A stretch of 64,000 nucleotides of DNA from [Clostridium] saccharolyticum WM1 (GCF_000144625.1 NC_014376.1:1984001-2048000), one strand, 5' to 3'. Numbered from the stretch's first letter, positions 36,775 to 46,846 are shown. Made by a program: numbers and translations. The notes: generated from the letters alone by a model not told the origin.

Positions 36775-36918
36775 GGCATACCGTTATGACCGGAAAGCGG
36801 GGCAGAAAAGAGGAACCCCTTCCAGGATATCTATATGTCCGGAAAGCAGGGACAGAAGAGAGGAACCCCCTTCAGGGATACCTGTATGTCTGAAAAGCAG
36901 GGACAGAAGAGAGGAAAT
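36775..36918 (+). repeat. Three tandem copies of a ribosome-binding-site repeat before parC
   Basis: Three imperfect units of 49-51 bp, aligned by ATGACCGGAAAGC (36786), ATGTCCGGAAAGC (36835) and ATGTCTGAAAAGC (36886), each ending in AGAAGAGAGGAA or a close variant. The last unit's AGAGGAAAT is the ribosome-binding site of parC. Related single or double copies precede polA, the MBL hydrolase gene and the methyltransferase gene at 56.6 kb. Confidence 0.8.
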
Positions 36919-39153
36919 ATGTCAGAAAAGATTATAAAAACAGAGTATTCGGAGGAAATGCAGAAGAGCTATATGAACTATTCCATGAGCGTCATTACAG
37001 CCAGAGCAATCCCGGATGCAAGAGACGGATTAAAGCCGGTACAGCGGCGTGTATTATATGATATGAGCGAGCTTCGTTTAAACCATGATAAGCCTCACAG
37101 AAAATCGGCCCGTATCGTAGGTGATACCATGGGTAAGTACCATCCCCACGGCGACAGCTCCATTTATGAGACCCTGGTGGTCATGTCTCAGATATTTAAA
37201 AAGGGAATGCCCCTGGTAAACGGCCATGGAAACTTCGGGTCCATTGAAGGAGACGGGGCGGCGGCCATGCGTTATACCGAAGCCAGGCTGGAAAAATTTG
37301 CTGAGGAAGTTTATTTAAGGGACTTGGATAAAACGGTAGATTTTATCCCCAATTATGATGAAACGGAAAAGGAGCCTGAGGTTTTGCCAGTCCGGGTGCC
37401 CAATCTACTGATCAATGGGGCGGAGGGCATTGCCGTTGGAATGAGTACCAGCATCCCTTCCCATAACCTGGGTGAGGTCATTGACGCGGTTCAGGCTTAT
37501 ATTGACAACCCGGATATCTCCATCTGTAAGCTGATGGAATACTTGCCCGGACCTGATTTTCCGACAGGGGGCATCATAGCAAATAAAAGTGATCTGCCCT
37601 CTATCTATGAAACGGGCGCAGGAAAGATCAAGCTCCGTGGAAAGATCGAAGTGGAGCTGGGAAAGAGGAAGGCGGATAAGGACAAACTGGTGATCACCGA
37701 GATTCCTTACACCATGGTGGGATCCGGGATCAATAAATTTCTGGTGGATGTGGCCGATCTGGTGGAAAGCAAGAAATTGAGTGATGTGGTGGATATCTCA
37801 AATCAGTCCAACAAGGAAGGAATCCGGATCGTACTGGAACTTCGTAAGGATGCAGATGTGGAAAAGATCCGCAATATTCTTTATAAGAAGACGAAGCTGG
37901 AGGACACCTACGGCGTTAATATGCTGGCCATTGCGGATGGCAGGCCGGAAACCTTGAACTTAAAAGGGATCCTTAAAAATTATCTGGATTTCCAGTACAA
38001 AAATGCAACCAGAAAATATCAGACTCTTCTGGAAAAAGAGCTGGAGAAAAAGGAAATTAAGGAAGGCCTTATCAAAGCCTGCGATATCATTGATATGATT
38101 ATTGCTGTTTTAAGAGGATCCAAAAACCTAAAGGACGCAAAGAACTGTCTCATGACCGGAGATATTTCAAACATCAATTTTAAGGTTAAGGGATTTGAAG
38201 AGGATGCAAAGACCCTGCACTTTACGGAGAAGCAGGCCACTGCCATTTTGGAAATGCGTCTTTACAAGCTGATCGGCCTGGAAATCCTTCAGTTGGAAAA
38301 GGAATATAAGGAGACGTTGGCTAAAATCGCAGAATATGAAAAAATTCTCTCCAACAGGAAATTCATGGACAAGGTGATCAAGGATGACTTAGACCAGATC
38401 AAAAAGGAGTATGCTACCCCGCGCAGGACCTTAATTGAGGATGGAAAGGAAGCCGTCTATGATGAAACAGCGATTCCCGTGTCTGAAGTGACCTTTGTCA
38501 TGGACCGTTTCGGCTACTGCAAGATCCTGGATAAGGCTACCTATGACAGAAATAAAGAAACCATTGAAACAGAGAACCCATATGTGGTAAACTGTCTAAA
38601 TACGGACAAGATCTGTATCTTTACCAATACAGGAAATTTACATCAGGTAAAGGCCCAGGACATTCCGGGCGGAAAGCTGCGGGATAAGGGAACCCCTATT
38701 GATAACTTAAGCAAGTTTGACGGAACACGGGAAGAAATTGTATATCTATGCCATGCAGAGGGACTGAAAGGGCGTAAATTCCTATTCGCCACAAAGCAGG
38801 CCCTTGTGAAGCTAGTGCCGGGAGAAGAATTTGAAACCAACAACAGGACCGTTGCCGCCACAAAGCTTCCGGATGATGATATGCTCCTTAGGGTCCAGCT
38901 GGTAAACGGGCAGACGGATGTGGTGCTGCAAACGTCGTCCGGCGTATTTTTACGTTTCCTCACAGAGGAAATCCCGGAGATGAAGAAGAATGCCAGAGGT
39001 GTAAGGGGCATTAAGCTGACTCAGGGGGAGGCGCTGGAGGCAGTGCATCTCATAGGCGAGGATCCGGTCATTTATTATAAGGAAAAAGAAGTTCACTTAA
39101 ACCGGCTGAAGATAGGAAAACGTGATGGAAAAGGCAGTAAAGTGCGTCTTTAG
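36919..39153 (+). CDS. parC: Type II topoisomerase DNA-cleaving subunit (ParC-like; GyrA family)
   Basis: 744 residues. Breakage-reunion domain: [51 protein letters not shown] (quinolone-resistance region), and [11 protein letters not shown] with the catalytic tyrosine. The C-terminal part has beta-pinwheel-like repeats ([30 protein letters not shown]) but no QRRGGRG GyrA box, which favours topoisomerase IV. ATG 36919 follows AGAGGAAAT; the frame is open back to 36835 through repeat units that encode KQGQKRG twice, which I regard as untranslated or incidental. Cotranscribed with parE. Confidence 0.85.
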   Translation: MSEKIIKTEYSEEMQKSYMNYSMSVITARAIPDARDGLKPVQRRVLYDMSELRLNHDKPHRKSARIVGDTMGKYHPHGDSSIYETLVVMSQIFKKGMPLVNGHGNFGSIEGDGAAAMRYTEARLEKFAEEVYLRDLDKTVDFIPNYDETEKEPEVLPVRVPNLLINGAEGIAVGMSTSIPSHNLGEVIDAVQAYIDNPDISICKLMEYLPGPDFPTGGIIANKSDLPSIYETGAGKIKLRGKIEVELGKRKADKDKLVITEIPYTMVGSGINKFLVDVADLVESKKLSDVVDISNQSNKEGIRIVLELRKDADVEKIRNILYKKTKLEDTYGVNMLAIADGRPETLNLKGILKNYLDFQYKNATRKYQTLLEKELEKKEIKEGLIKACDIIDMIIAVLRGSKNLKDAKNCLMTGDISNINFKVKGFEEDAKTLHFTEKQATAILEMRLYKLIGLEILQLEKEYKETLAKIAEYEKILSNRKFMDKVIKDDLDQIKKEYATPRRTLIEDGKEAVYDETAIPVSEVTFVMDRFGYCKILDKATYDRNKETIETENPYVVNCLNTDKICIFTNTGNLHQVKAQDIPGGKLRDKGTPIDNLSKFDGTREEIVYLCHAEGLKGRKFLFATKQALVKLVPGEEFETNNRTVAATKLPDDDMLLRVQLVNGQTDVVLQTSSGVFLRFLTEEIPEMKKNARGVRGIKLTQGEALEAVHLIGEDPVIYYKEKEVHLNRLKIGKRDGKGSKVRL

Positions 39154-39313
39154 TGCTTTACTGCAGCATACATTTTGTTAAAATGTATTTCTGGGGCGCA
39201 CAAATGTATTTTTCCAGCGAATAAATGTTGATTTTTTTTTCACTTTGTTATAGGATAATTAGGAATTTAGCATATGTTAGGATTACAAAATGAAAAGAAA
39301 TGAGGAGAAAGCG

Positions 39314-40402
39314 ATGGAAAAGAAATTGCGAGTTGGCGTTTTAGGAGCAACCGGTATGGTGGGACAGAGATTTATATCCCTTCTGGAGAATCATCCCTGG
39401 TATGAGGTGGTGACTGTTGCGGCAAGCCCCCGTTCTGCCGGCAGGACTTATGAGGAAGCAGTGGGCGGCCGTTGGAAAATGACCACCCCAATGCCAGAGG
39501 CCGTGAAAAAACTATCTGTCATGAATGTGAATGAAGTGGAATCGGTTGCAGCCAGCGTTGATTTTGTTTTCAGCGCTGTTGATATGACTAAGGAAGAAAT
39601 AAAGTCCATTGAGGAAGCTTATGCAAAAACCGGAACACCGGTAGTATCAAATAACAGCGCCCATCGTTGGACACCTGATGTACCTATGGTAGTTCCGGAG
39701 ATCAATCCGGAGCATTTTGAAGTCATTGAAGACCAGAAAAAACGTCTGGGTACGGACCGGGGATTCATTGTGGTAAAGCCCAACTGTTCCATACAAAGTT
39801 ATGCTCCTGTTTTGACGGCATGGAAGGAGTTTGAGCCATATGAAGTGGTGGCTACCACCTATCAGGCCATATCCGGAGCCGGAAAGACCTTTAAGGACTG
39901 GCCGGAGATGGTAGAAAACATCATTCCTTATATCGGCGGAGAAGAAGAAAAGAGTGAGCAGGAGCCTCTTCGCCTTTGGGGTAAGGTGGAAAACGGAGAG
40001 ATTGTGAAAGCGAGTGAACCGGTCATTACCTGCCAGTGCATCCGGGTGCCGGTTTTAAATGGACATACGGCTGCAGTATTCGTAAAATTCCGTAAAAAGC
40101 CGACCAAGGAAGAATTGATTGACCGCATGGTGAATTTTAAGGGCCTTCCTCAGGAACTGGAGCTTCCAAGCGCGCCCAAGCAGTTCATTCAGTATCTGGA
40201 AGAAGATAACCGTCCTCAGGTGACCCTTGATGTGGACTTTGAAAAAGGAATGGGTATTTCCGTAGGACGTTTAAGAGAAGACTCTGTTTATGATTATAAA
40301 TTTGTGGGACTGTCCCACAACACGGTCCGCGGAGCTGCAGGCGGTGCGGTTCTTTCGGCAGAGCTTTTAACCGCAAAGGGATATATTAAAGCCAAGGAAT
40401 AA
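39314..40402 (+). CDS. asd: Aspartate-semialdehyde dehydrogenase
   Basis: 362 residues. Reduces aspartyl phosphate to aspartate semialdehyde for lysine, diaminopimelate, threonine and methionine synthesis. NADP-binding start VGVLGATGMVGQRFISLLEN, the active-site cysteine in KPNCSIQSYAP, and TTYQAISGAGKTF are visible. This longer form (with the EINPEHF and GLSHNTVRGAAGG motifs) is of the archaeal/fungal-like type also found in clostridia. ATG 39314 has GAGGAG six bases upstream, better than ATG 39290. The 160-base gap before it holds a hairpin (GCAGTAAAG/CTTTACTGC, about 39134-39169) that may terminate parC. Confidence 0.94.
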   Translation: MEKKLRVGVLGATGMVGQRFISLLENHPWYEVVTVAASPRSAGRTYEEAVGGRWKMTTPMPEAVKKLSVMNVNEVESVAASVDFVFSAVDMTKEEIKSIEEAYAKTGTPVVSNNSAHRWTPDVPMVVPEINPEHFEVIEDQKKRLGTDRGFIVVKPNCSIQSYAPVLTAWKEFEPYEVVATTYQAISGAGKTFKDWPEMVENIIPYIGGEEEKSEQEPLRLWGKVENGEIVKASEPVITCQCIRVPVLNGHTAAVFVKFRKKPTKEELIDRMVNFKGLPQELELPSAPKQFIQYLEEDNRPQVTLDVDFEKGMGISVGRLREDSVYDYKFVGLSHNTVRGAAGGAVLSAELLTAKGYIKAKE

Positions 40403-40411
40403 TTGGATCAT

Positions 40412-40441
40412 AAAGCTCTCTCCGTAAAGGGAGAGAGCTTT
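40412..40441 (+). terminator. Hairpin after asd
   Basis: AAAGCTCTCTCC (40412-40423) pairs perfectly with GGAGAGAGCTTT (40430-40441) across GTAAAG. No T run follows, so termination may be incomplete. Confidence 0.6.
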
Positions 40442-40469
40442 CAGTAAAAAGGTATATGGAGGTAGGAAT

Positions 40470-41528
40470 ATGGCATACAAGAAAGAGCTTTGGGGAAACA
40501 TGCCCGATGGAAGAGAGGTGTATTTGTATACACTGGTAAACAGAAACGGAGTTTCCGCTTCATTTACCAATCTGGGTGCAGTTTGGGTTACCATGAATGT
40601 GCCTGACAGGAATGGAACGATGGTTGATGTTGTCCTGGGATTTGACCGTGCGGACCAGTATCTTATAAACCCGCCTCACTTTGGAGCTCCGGTAGGACGG
40701 AACGCCAATCGTATCGGTGATGCAAGGTTCCGCATTAATGGAAAAGAATACAAACTGGAAGCCAATAATGGACCGAATAATCTTCACAGCGGTCCGGATC
40801 TTTACCATACCCGTCTTTGGAACAGTGAGGCAGAGGAAACTGATTTGGGAACCAGTGTCAGCTTTTCACTCTTTTCTCCGGATGGAGATCAGGGCTTTCC
40901 TGGAAATGCAAATATTACCGTAACCTATACTCTTACCGCCGATGACAGTCTTGAAATTTCCTACCATATGATCTGTGATGCGGTTACCGTAGCAAATTTC
41001 ACCAATCACAGCTATTTTAATCTTCATGGACAAGGCAGCACTAACGCCATGGACCAGCGGGTCTGGATCGACGGAGATGCCTATACAAGAACGGATAATG
41101 GTTCCATCCCAACCGGGGAATTGATTCCTGTTAAGGATACTCCCATGGATTTTACGGTGATGAAGCCGATTGAACAGGATATTAATGAAGACTATGAGGC
41201 GCTGGTTATCGGCAATGGCTATGACCATAACTGGGTTTTAAATCACCCGGACAAAGAAGTTTCCCTGAGTGCTGCTGCGGAATCAGATCAGACAGGCATC
41301 CGTATGGAAGTGTATACAGACCTTCCGGGAATGCAGTTTTATACCGCTAACTCCTTAACCAATGGAACAAAGGGAAAAGACGGTGCAATTTATGGAAATC
41401 GCTGCTGCTATTGCTTTGAGACCCAGTATTATCCTGATTCCGTGAACAAACCGGAATTCCAGTCTCCTGTATTAAAGGCCGGAGAGGAATATAAAACAAC
41501 CACCATTTATAAGTTTTCCAATATCTAA
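40470..41528 (+). CDS. galM: Aldose 1-epimerase (galactose mutarotase)
   Basis: 352 residues, the normal length. Interconverts alpha and beta anomers of galactose and other sugars. Signatures: FGAPVGRNANRIGDARF, NLHSGPDLYHTRLWN, the catalytic histidine in ANFTNHSYFNLHGQG, and GYDHNWVLNH. The catalytic glutamate is likely in CYCFETQYYPDSVNKPEF near the end. GGAGG precedes the ATG. No galK or galT lies next to it, so it probably serves general sugar use. Confidence 0.95.
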   Translation: MAYKKELWGNMPDGREVYLYTLVNRNGVSASFTNLGAVWVTMNVPDRNGTMVDVVLGFDRADQYLINPPHFGAPVGRNANRIGDARFRINGKEYKLEANNGPNNLHSGPDLYHTRLWNSEAEETDLGTSVSFSLFSPDGDQGFPGNANITVTYTLTADDSLEISYHMICDAVTVANFTNHSYFNLHGQGSTNAMDQRVWIDGDAYTRTDNGSIPTGELIPVKDTPMDFTVMKPIEQDINEDYEALVIGNGYDHNWVLNHPDKEVSLSAAAESDQTGIRMEVYTDLPGMQFYTANSLTNGTKGKDGAIYGNRCCYCFETQYYPDSVNKPEFQSPVLKAGEEYKTTTIYKFSNI

Positions 41529-41605
41529 TAAAAGTGACAAAAGATAAACCAGGGACGCAGGATACTGCGCCCCTGCTCTTATGTGAAAGGACATCAGGTG
41601 TACAA

Positions 41606-42496
41606 ATGAACAAACAGGCTGGTAAAGGAATCAAGGCATTGTCCGCCGTAGGGCTGGTTATAACAACGATCATATGGGGCAGTGCTTTTGTTGTGATGAA
41701 AAATTCTGTGGAGGTGATTACTCCCGCTTATTTGCTGGCGCTGCGCTTTACCATAGCCTCCGCAGCACTGGTAGCCGTATTTTGGAAACGGGTGAGAAAA
41801 ATCTGTAAGACTGATGTAATGTGCGGCGGGCTTTTAGGTGTATTTTTGTTTGTCAGCTATTTTTTTCAGACCTATGGTCTTCAATACACCACTGCCAGCA
41901 AAAATGCTTTTATCACTACGTTGTATGTGATCCTGGTGCCCTTTCTCCATTGGTTCTATAATAAGAAAAGACCTTCCGGAAACAATGTGGCAGCGGCTGT
42001 GATTGCAGTGCTGGGACTTGGGCTTTTATCCCTGGAAGGAAATCTTTCTGTGAATATCGGGGATGTAATGACCTTGATATGCGGCTTTTTCTTTGCCTTT
42101 CATATTGTTTTCATTGACCGTTATACAGAAGACCACGATCCCATAGCCTTGACCGTGATCCAGATGGTGGTGGCGGCAATGCTGAGCTGGGCAATGGCAC
42201 CTCTTCTGGAAGGCTTCTTTGATTTTAGGGTTATCGGTTCCTCTATGATGATAAGCCTTCTGTATCTTGGGATTTTCAGTACCATGCTCTGTTTTCTTTT
42301 ACAGAATGTGGGGCAGAAGCATTTAAGCCCCAATACCTCCTCCATTATTTTATCCTTTGAATCGGTATTCGGTCTGGTGTTTTCCGTTATCTTTCTGGGG
42401 GAATCGGTGACCTTAAAGCTGGCGGCAGGATGTACGCTGATGTTTGCTTCCGTTATCCTGTCTGAATATAAAAGAAAGAGTTCTGCAAAATCATAG
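41606..42496 (+). CDS. EamA/DMT-family transporter
   Basis: 296 residues with ten hydrophobic segments in two repeats of five, the drug/metabolite transporter layout. TTIIWGSAFVVMKNSVE, PAYLLALRFTIASAALV and QTYGLQYTTASKNAFITTLY belong to the first EamA repeat; FHIVFIDRYTE and SIILSFESVFGLVFSVIFLGE to the second. Substrate unknown; members export amino acids or metabolites. ATG 41606 follows AGGTG; the frame opens at 41534 across a stem (CAGGGACGCAG/CTGCGCCCCTG at 41550-41575) that is more likely an untranslated hairpin after galM. Confidence 0.9.
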   Translation: MNKQAGKGIKALSAVGLVITTIIWGSAFVVMKNSVEVITPAYLLALRFTIASAALVAVFWKRVRKICKTDVMCGGLLGVFLFVSYFFQTYGLQYTTASKNAFITTLYVILVPFLHWFYNKKRPSGNNVAAAVIAVLGLGLLSLEGNLSVNIGDVMTLICGFFFAFHIVFIDRYTEDHDPIALTVIQMVVAAMLSWAMAPLLEGFFDFRVIGSSMMISLLYLGIFSTMLCFLLQNVGQKHLSPNTSSIILSFESVFGLVFSVIFLGESVTLKLAAGCTLMFASVILSEYKRKSSAKS

Positions 42497-42509
42497 TTGT
42501 CAGAAATAA

Positions 42510-42538
42510 TTGCTATTCATGAAATTTAATGTTATAAT
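42510..42538 (+). promoter_or_regulatory. Predicted promoter of topB
   Basis: TTGCTA (42510-42515), 17-base spacer, perfect TATAAT (42533-42538). Confidence 0.78.
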
Positions 42539-42573
42539 AGAAGGGTTACTATCAAAAGGCAGTAGGGAGAGAC

Positions 42574-44700
42574 ATGTCAAAATCGTTATACATTGCAGAA
42601 AAACCAAGTGTGGCCCAGGAATTTGCCAATGCTTTAAAGGCGAATGGAAGACGCAGGGATGGATACATGGAATCGGACCAGGTGATCATAACCTGGTGCG
42701 TGGGGCATCTGGTAACGATGAGCTATCCGGAAAGCTATGATCCCAAATATAAGCGGTGGAGTCTTTCCACCCTTCCCTTTCTACCAAGGGAGTTTAAATA
42801 TGAGGTGATTCCTGGCGTTGAAAAGCAATTTAAGATTGTAAGCAGTCTGCTGAACCGTCCTGATGTGGATACCATTTATGTATGCACGGACTCCGGACGG
42901 GAGGGAGAATACATATACCGTCTGGTGGCGCAGATGGCAGGAGTCAAGGATAAGAAGCAGAAGCGTGTATGGATTGATTCTCAGACAGAGGATGAGATTT
43001 TAAGAGGCATCCGGGAGGCGAAGGACGAATCCGATTACGATAATTTATCGGCATCTGCCTATTTAAGAGCAAAAGAAGATTATCTCATGGGAATTAATTT
43101 TTCCCGATTGCTTACACTAAGATATGGACAGCACATTTCCAATTACTTAAAAAGCGGGAAGAACACGGTAATATCTGTGGGCCGCGTCATGACCTGTGTC
43201 ATGGGGATGGTGGTGCGGAGAGAGCGGGAGATAAGGGAATTTGTGAAAACTCCGTTTTACCGTGTAATCGGAACTTTTTCTAAGGAGGATCCGTCCAACC
43301 CCGGATTATCCGGTTTGGATTTTGACGGGGAATGGAGAAGTGCTCCCGGTTCCAGATATTATGAATCTCCTTTTCTTTATAAGGAAAACGGTTTTAAGGA
43401 ACGCCAATACGCAGAAGAGCTGATAAACGCACTGTCTCTTATGGACCCCATGGAAGGAACCGTTGTTTCCATAGAAAAGAAAAAGGAAACAAAAAATCCA
43501 CCACTGCTTTACAATCTGGCGGAGCTTCAGAATGACTGTTCCAGGATGTTTAAGATCAGCCCTGATGAAACTTTAAAGCTGGTTCAGGAGCTTTATGAAA
43601 AAAAGCTGGTTACCTATCCAAGAACCGATGCCAGAGTTCTGTCCACGGCGGTTGCGAAGGAGATTTATAAGAATATTGGAGGGCTTAAGAGTTTTACGCC
43701 TTTGTCTGAAGCAGCGGCAGAGGTCATGGAAAAGGGCTCTTACCGGACCATTGAAAAAACCAGATATGTCAATGATAAACAGATTACGGATCACTATGCA
43801 ATCATACCTACCGGGCAGGGTCTTGCTTCAATAAAAGGCTTATCTTCTTTGGGAATCAGGGTATATGAAGTAATAGCGAGAAGATTCCTCAGCATTTTTT
43901 ATCCGCCGGCAGTCTATCAGAAATATGCCCTGGAGCTTGCGGCAGAATCTGTGTATCCCGGTTCAGAACCCACTCTACAGCATCAAATGACGAACAAAGA
44001 GCATTTTTATGCGAATTTCCGCGTTATGCTGGATGCTGGCTATTTAAAGGTTGCAGAGGTATCCTGGGGGAAGAAGAAGCAGGAGGAAGGGAACGGTGGA
44101 ACACCTTCGGAAGAAACTGTGCAGGAAGAGAATAATCCGGAATCCTCCCAGAATCAAATGAATAATCCGTTATTTGTGGCTATGCTTGGAAGTTTAAAAA
44201 AAGGAATGAAGCTTTCTCTTAAGAAACTGGCCATTAAGGAAGGAGAAACCTCACCGCCCAAACGGTATACCTCCGGTTCCATGATCTTAGCCATGGAAAA
44301 TGCCGGACAGCTTATCGAAGATGAAGAGCTCCGCGCCCAGATAAAGGGAAGCGGGATCGGGACCAGTGCTACCAGGGCTGAAATCTTAAAAAAGCTGTTT
44401 CATATTAAGTATCTGTCCTTAAACAGTAAGACCCAGGTAATCGTTCCCACTCTTTTAGGCGAAATGATTTTTGATGTGGTCAATGCCTCCATCAGACAGC
44501 TCCTTAATCCGGAATTGACGGCAAGCTGGGAAAAAGGGTTGAATTATGTGGCTGAGGGGACCATAACCCCGGGAGAATATATGGAGAAACTGGAAAATTT
44601 TGTTGCCGGCCGAACAGCGGGAGTTTTGAGGCTTAACAATCATTATGACCTTCACGGTGTATTTGACGCTGCGGCAGCTAATTATAAAAAACCAAAATAG
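42574..44700 (+). CDS. topB: DNA topoisomerase III (type IA)
   Basis: 708 residues. N-terminal Toprim LYIAEKPSVAQEFANAL and YVCTDSGREGEYIYRLV (the acidic motif reads TDSGREGE, as TopB proteins of Firmicutes tend to have a Gly where TopA has the second Asp). The active-site tyrosine is in LVTYPRTDARVLST. No C-terminal zinc ribbons, unlike TopA at 1.4 kb. A Glu/Gln/Asn-rich linker lies near residues 505-535. It decatenates replication intermediates. Gene has its own promoter; the beta-helix protein gene follows after 11 bp. Confidence 0.93.
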   Translation: MSKSLYIAEKPSVAQEFANALKANGRRRDGYMESDQVIITWCVGHLVTMSYPESYDPKYKRWSLSTLPFLPREFKYEVIPGVEKQFKIVSSLLNRPDVDTIYVCTDSGREGEYIYRLVAQMAGVKDKKQKRVWIDSQTEDEILRGIREAKDESDYDNLSASAYLRAKEDYLMGINFSRLLTLRYGQHISNYLKSGKNTVISVGRVMTCVMGMVVRREREIREFVKTPFYRVIGTFSKEDPSNPGLSGLDFDGEWRSAPGSRYYESPFLYKENGFKERQYAEELINALSLMDPMEGTVVSIEKKKETKNPPLLYNLAELQNDCSRMFKISPDETLKLVQELYEKKLVTYPRTDARVLSTAVAKEIYKNIGGLKSFTPLSEAAAEVMEKGSYRTIEKTRYVNDKQITDHYAIIPTGQGLASIKGLSSLGIRVYEVIARRFLSIFYPPAVYQKYALELAAESVYPGSEPTLQHQMTNKEHFYANFRVMLDAGYLKVAEVSWGKKKQEEGNGGTPSEETVQEENNPESSQNQMNNPLFVAMLGSLKKGMKLSLKKLAIKEGETSPPKRYTSGSMILAMENAGQLIEDEELRAQIKGSGIGTSATRAEILKKLFHIKYLSLNSKTQVIVPTLLGEMIFDVVNASIRQLLNPELTASWEKGLNYVAEGTITPGEYMEKLENFVAGRTAGVLRLNNHYDLHGVFDAAAANYKKPK

Positions 44701-44711
44701 GAGATTTAAAA

Positions 44712-45395
44712 ATGAAAAAAGAAGATATGACAAACCAGGACTTATTTGATACCAATCATACCATAGCTAAATTGTTATTTGAACAGACCACCTATCCATG
44801 GGAGATCCTTCCAAAAATCAGTGAATTCATTGTTTCCCTTGGAGAGCGTCTTCCAAAAGATGAATTTGTTCATGTAGGAAAAGCAGTGTGGATCCACAAG
44901 TCCATTAACCTTCCGCCAACCGCCTGTATGGGGGAACATGTAATTATCTGCAAGGGAGCACAGATCCGCCATTGTGCATTTATCAGAGGCAATGCCATCA
45001 TTGGAGAGGGAGCTGTCGTAGGAAATTCCTCTGAAATTAAAAATTCCATACTTTTTGACGGTGTACAGGTTCCTCATTATAATTACGTGGGAGATTCCAT
45101 CTTAGGCTATAAGTCTCATATGGGTGCTTCGTCTTTGGCTTCTAATGTAAAATCTGATAAGTCTCTGGTTACAGTTCATGCAGAAGACGGGGATATTGAG
45201 ACAGGGCTTAAGAAGTTCGGAGCAATCATAGGTGATTTCGCTGAGGTTGGATGCGGCGCAGTCTTAAATCCGGGAACCGTAATCGGACCGAAATCCAATA
45301 TTTATCCCCTTTCCTGTGTCAGAGGATGTGTAGACGCTAATTCTATCTATAAGAACCAGGGAGAAATCGTAGAGAAAAAAATGGGTGAGGAATAA
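44712..45395 (+). CDS. Left-handed beta-helix (hexapeptide-repeat) protein, GlmU/nucleotidyltransferase-like
   Basis: 227 residues. The middle and C-terminal parts show hexapeptide turns typical of left-handed parallel beta-helix acyltransferases: GEHVIICKGAQIRHCAFIRG, NAIIGEGAVVGNSSEIKNS, VGCGAVLNPGTVIGPKSNIY. The sequence around PHYNYVGDSILGYKSHMGAS resembles the acetyltransferase part of GlmU and related UDP-GlcNAc enzymes, but no nucleotidyl-transfer domain precedes it. Substrate cannot be named. GGAG lies just before ATG 44712, and the gene is 11 bp after topB; the transporter gene follows 11 bp later. Confidence 0.82.
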   Translation: MKKEDMTNQDLFDTNHTIAKLLFEQTTYPWEILPKISEFIVSLGERLPKDEFVHVGKAVWIHKSINLPPTACMGEHVIICKGAQIRHCAFIRGNAIIGEGAVVGNSSEIKNSILFDGVQVPHYNYVGDSILGYKSHMGASSLASNVKSDKSLVTVHAEDGDIETGLKKFGAIIGDFAEVGCGAVLNPGTVIGPKSNIYPLSCVRGCVDANSIYKNQGEIVEKKMGEE

Positions 45396-45406
45396 GGAAC
45401 AGTACA

Positions 45407-46735
45407 ATGGATAATCAACACACTGCGGTGAAAAACGGAACCTTTGGTTCACGGATCGGGTTTATTCTCGCCTCCGTCGGCTCAGCGGTAGGTATGGGAA
45501 ATATTTGGATGTTTCCCTACCGTCTGGGTCAGTATGGAGGAGCCGCTTTTTTACTTGTTTATTTTGGATTTGTTTTTTTATTCGGCATGGTAGGGCTTTC
45601 CGGCGAGTTTGCCTTTGGAAGGCTGACTGGGACAGGCCCCATAGGTTCCTACGATTATGCCATGAAGACCAGGGGGAAAAAGGGAGGAGCATATTTCGGA
45701 GCAATTCCTCTGATCGGCTCTTTCGGCATTGCCATTGGTTACGCCATCATAGTAGGCTGGGTTCTTAAATATCTGTTGGGTTCTCTGTCCGGTGCCATGA
45801 TGAGGACGGATACAAGGGAGTACTTTTCCAGCATAACGGGAAAGTTCGGCAGTGTACCCTGGCATTTCCTTGTGGTGGCCATTACTGTGGCTGTGCTGGC
45901 AGGCGGTGTTTTAAAGGGCATTGAAAAGGTCAATGCGATCATGATGCCCTCCTTTTTCATCTTGTTTGCCATCATCGCAGTGCGGGTCTTTTTCCTCCCG
46001 GGTGCTTTGGCAGGCTATGAATATCTTCTGGTTCCCAGATGGGAATACTTACTGAAACCGGAAACCTGGGTAATGGCTATGGGACAGGCATTTTTTTCCT
46101 TATCCATTACTGGCTCAGGGATGGTTATTTACGGAAGTTACTTAGATAAGAAGGAGGATATTCCCAAAGCCGCCATAACCACCTCATTATTGGATACGAT
46201 TGCGGCACTTTTGGCCGGTTTTGCTATTATCCCGGCGGTTTTTGCTTTCCAGATGGACCCTGCAAGTGGTCCTCCTCTCATGTTCATCACAATTCCCAAG
46301 GTCTTCTCTATGATACCGGCGGGAAGATGGGTGGCAGTGCTGTTTTTTCTTTCCGTACTGTTTGCAGGGGTGACCTCTCTGGTGAATATGCTTGAGGTAT
46401 GCTCGGAGGCTGTCCAGACTCATTTGCACCTGTCCCGGAAAAAGGCGATATTTTTGGTGGGTGCTGCAGTATTTATTCCCGGTCTTTTCATTGAATACGA
46501 GCCTTATATGGGATTCTTTATGGATCTGATTACCATATACGTAGTTCCTTTTGGAGCTGTATTGTGCTCCATCATGATTTATTGGGTTTTAAAGGATGGA
46601 AAGATCATGGAGGAATTAAACAAGGGCCGGGAGAAGCCTTTAGGGCCGGCTTACCTTTTTACTGCAAAATTTGTCTATGTTTTTCTGGCGGCCCTGGTGT
46701 TTGGGCTTAGCATTTTATACAAAGGAATCGGGTAA
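45407..46735 (+). CDS. Sodium-dependent transporter of the NSS (LeuT/SNF) family
   Basis: 442 residues with about eleven membrane helices, the short bacterial NSS form. The first helix carries the unwound sodium- and substrate-binding stretch SVGSAVGMGNIWMFPYRLG. Other family text: GPIGSYDYAMKTRGKKGG, AMGQAFFSLSITGSGMVIYG (helix 6) and LVNMLEVCSEAV (helix 8). Family members import amino acids or related amines with sodium; the substrate is unknown. It ends before a strong bidirectional terminator and faces upp. Confidence 0.93.
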   Translation: MDNQHTAVKNGTFGSRIGFILASVGSAVGMGNIWMFPYRLGQYGGAAFLLVYFGFVFLFGMVGLSGEFAFGRLTGTGPIGSYDYAMKTRGKKGGAYFGAIPLIGSFGIAIGYAIIVGWVLKYLLGSLSGAMMRTDTREYFSSITGKFGSVPWHFLVVAITVAVLAGGVLKGIEKVNAIMMPSFFILFAIIAVRVFFLPGALAGYEYLLVPRWEYLLKPETWVMAMGQAFFSLSITGSGMVIYGSYLDKKEDIPKAAITTSLLDTIAALLAGFAIIPAVFAFQMDPASGPPLMFITIPKVFSMIPAGRWVAVLFFLSVLFAGVTSLVNMLEVCSEAVQTHLHLSRKKAIFLVGAAVFIPGLFIEYEPYMGFFMDLITIYVVPFGAVLCSIMIYWVLKDGKIMEELNKGREKPLGPAYLFTAKFVYVFLAALVFGLSILYKGIG

Positions 46736-46768
46736 GAATCATTGGAAGCTGCCTCTCCCGAAGCAGGC

Positions 46769-46825
46769 AAATAAAAACGCGCTTTGACTCCGCATAACAT
46801 GCCGGATCAACGCGCGTTTTTATTT
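46769..46825. terminator. Bidirectional terminator between the NSS transporter gene and upp
   Basis: AAATAAAAACGCGC (46769-46782) pairs perfectly with GCGCGTTTTTATTT (46812-46825); the A/T tails act as T runs on both strands. Confidence 0.9.
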
Positions 46826-46846
46826 ACCATTCATTGGCACTGCTTG

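Noticed and set aside
36835..36918. Upstream in-frame extension of parC
   Set aside because: It encodes repeat units (KQGQKRG twice), not part of the GyrA/ParC family; the ATG at 36919 has the proper ribosome-binding site. Kept only as a comment on the repeat.
36775..36918. CRISPR array
   Set aside because: The units are contiguous and imperfect with no spacers of unique sequence, and no cas genes are in the window.
34837..39153. Calling the type II pair gyrB-gyrA
   Set aside because: The A subunit lacks a visible GyrA box and primary gyrase genes are expected near dnaA; the assignment to ParE/ParC remains tentative.
42574..44700. TopB active site thought to be mutated (TDSGREGE lacks the second Asp of TopA)
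   Set aside because: As far as I recall, Firmicutes TopB enzymes normally have TDAGREGE-type motifs, so this is family-typical rather than a defect.
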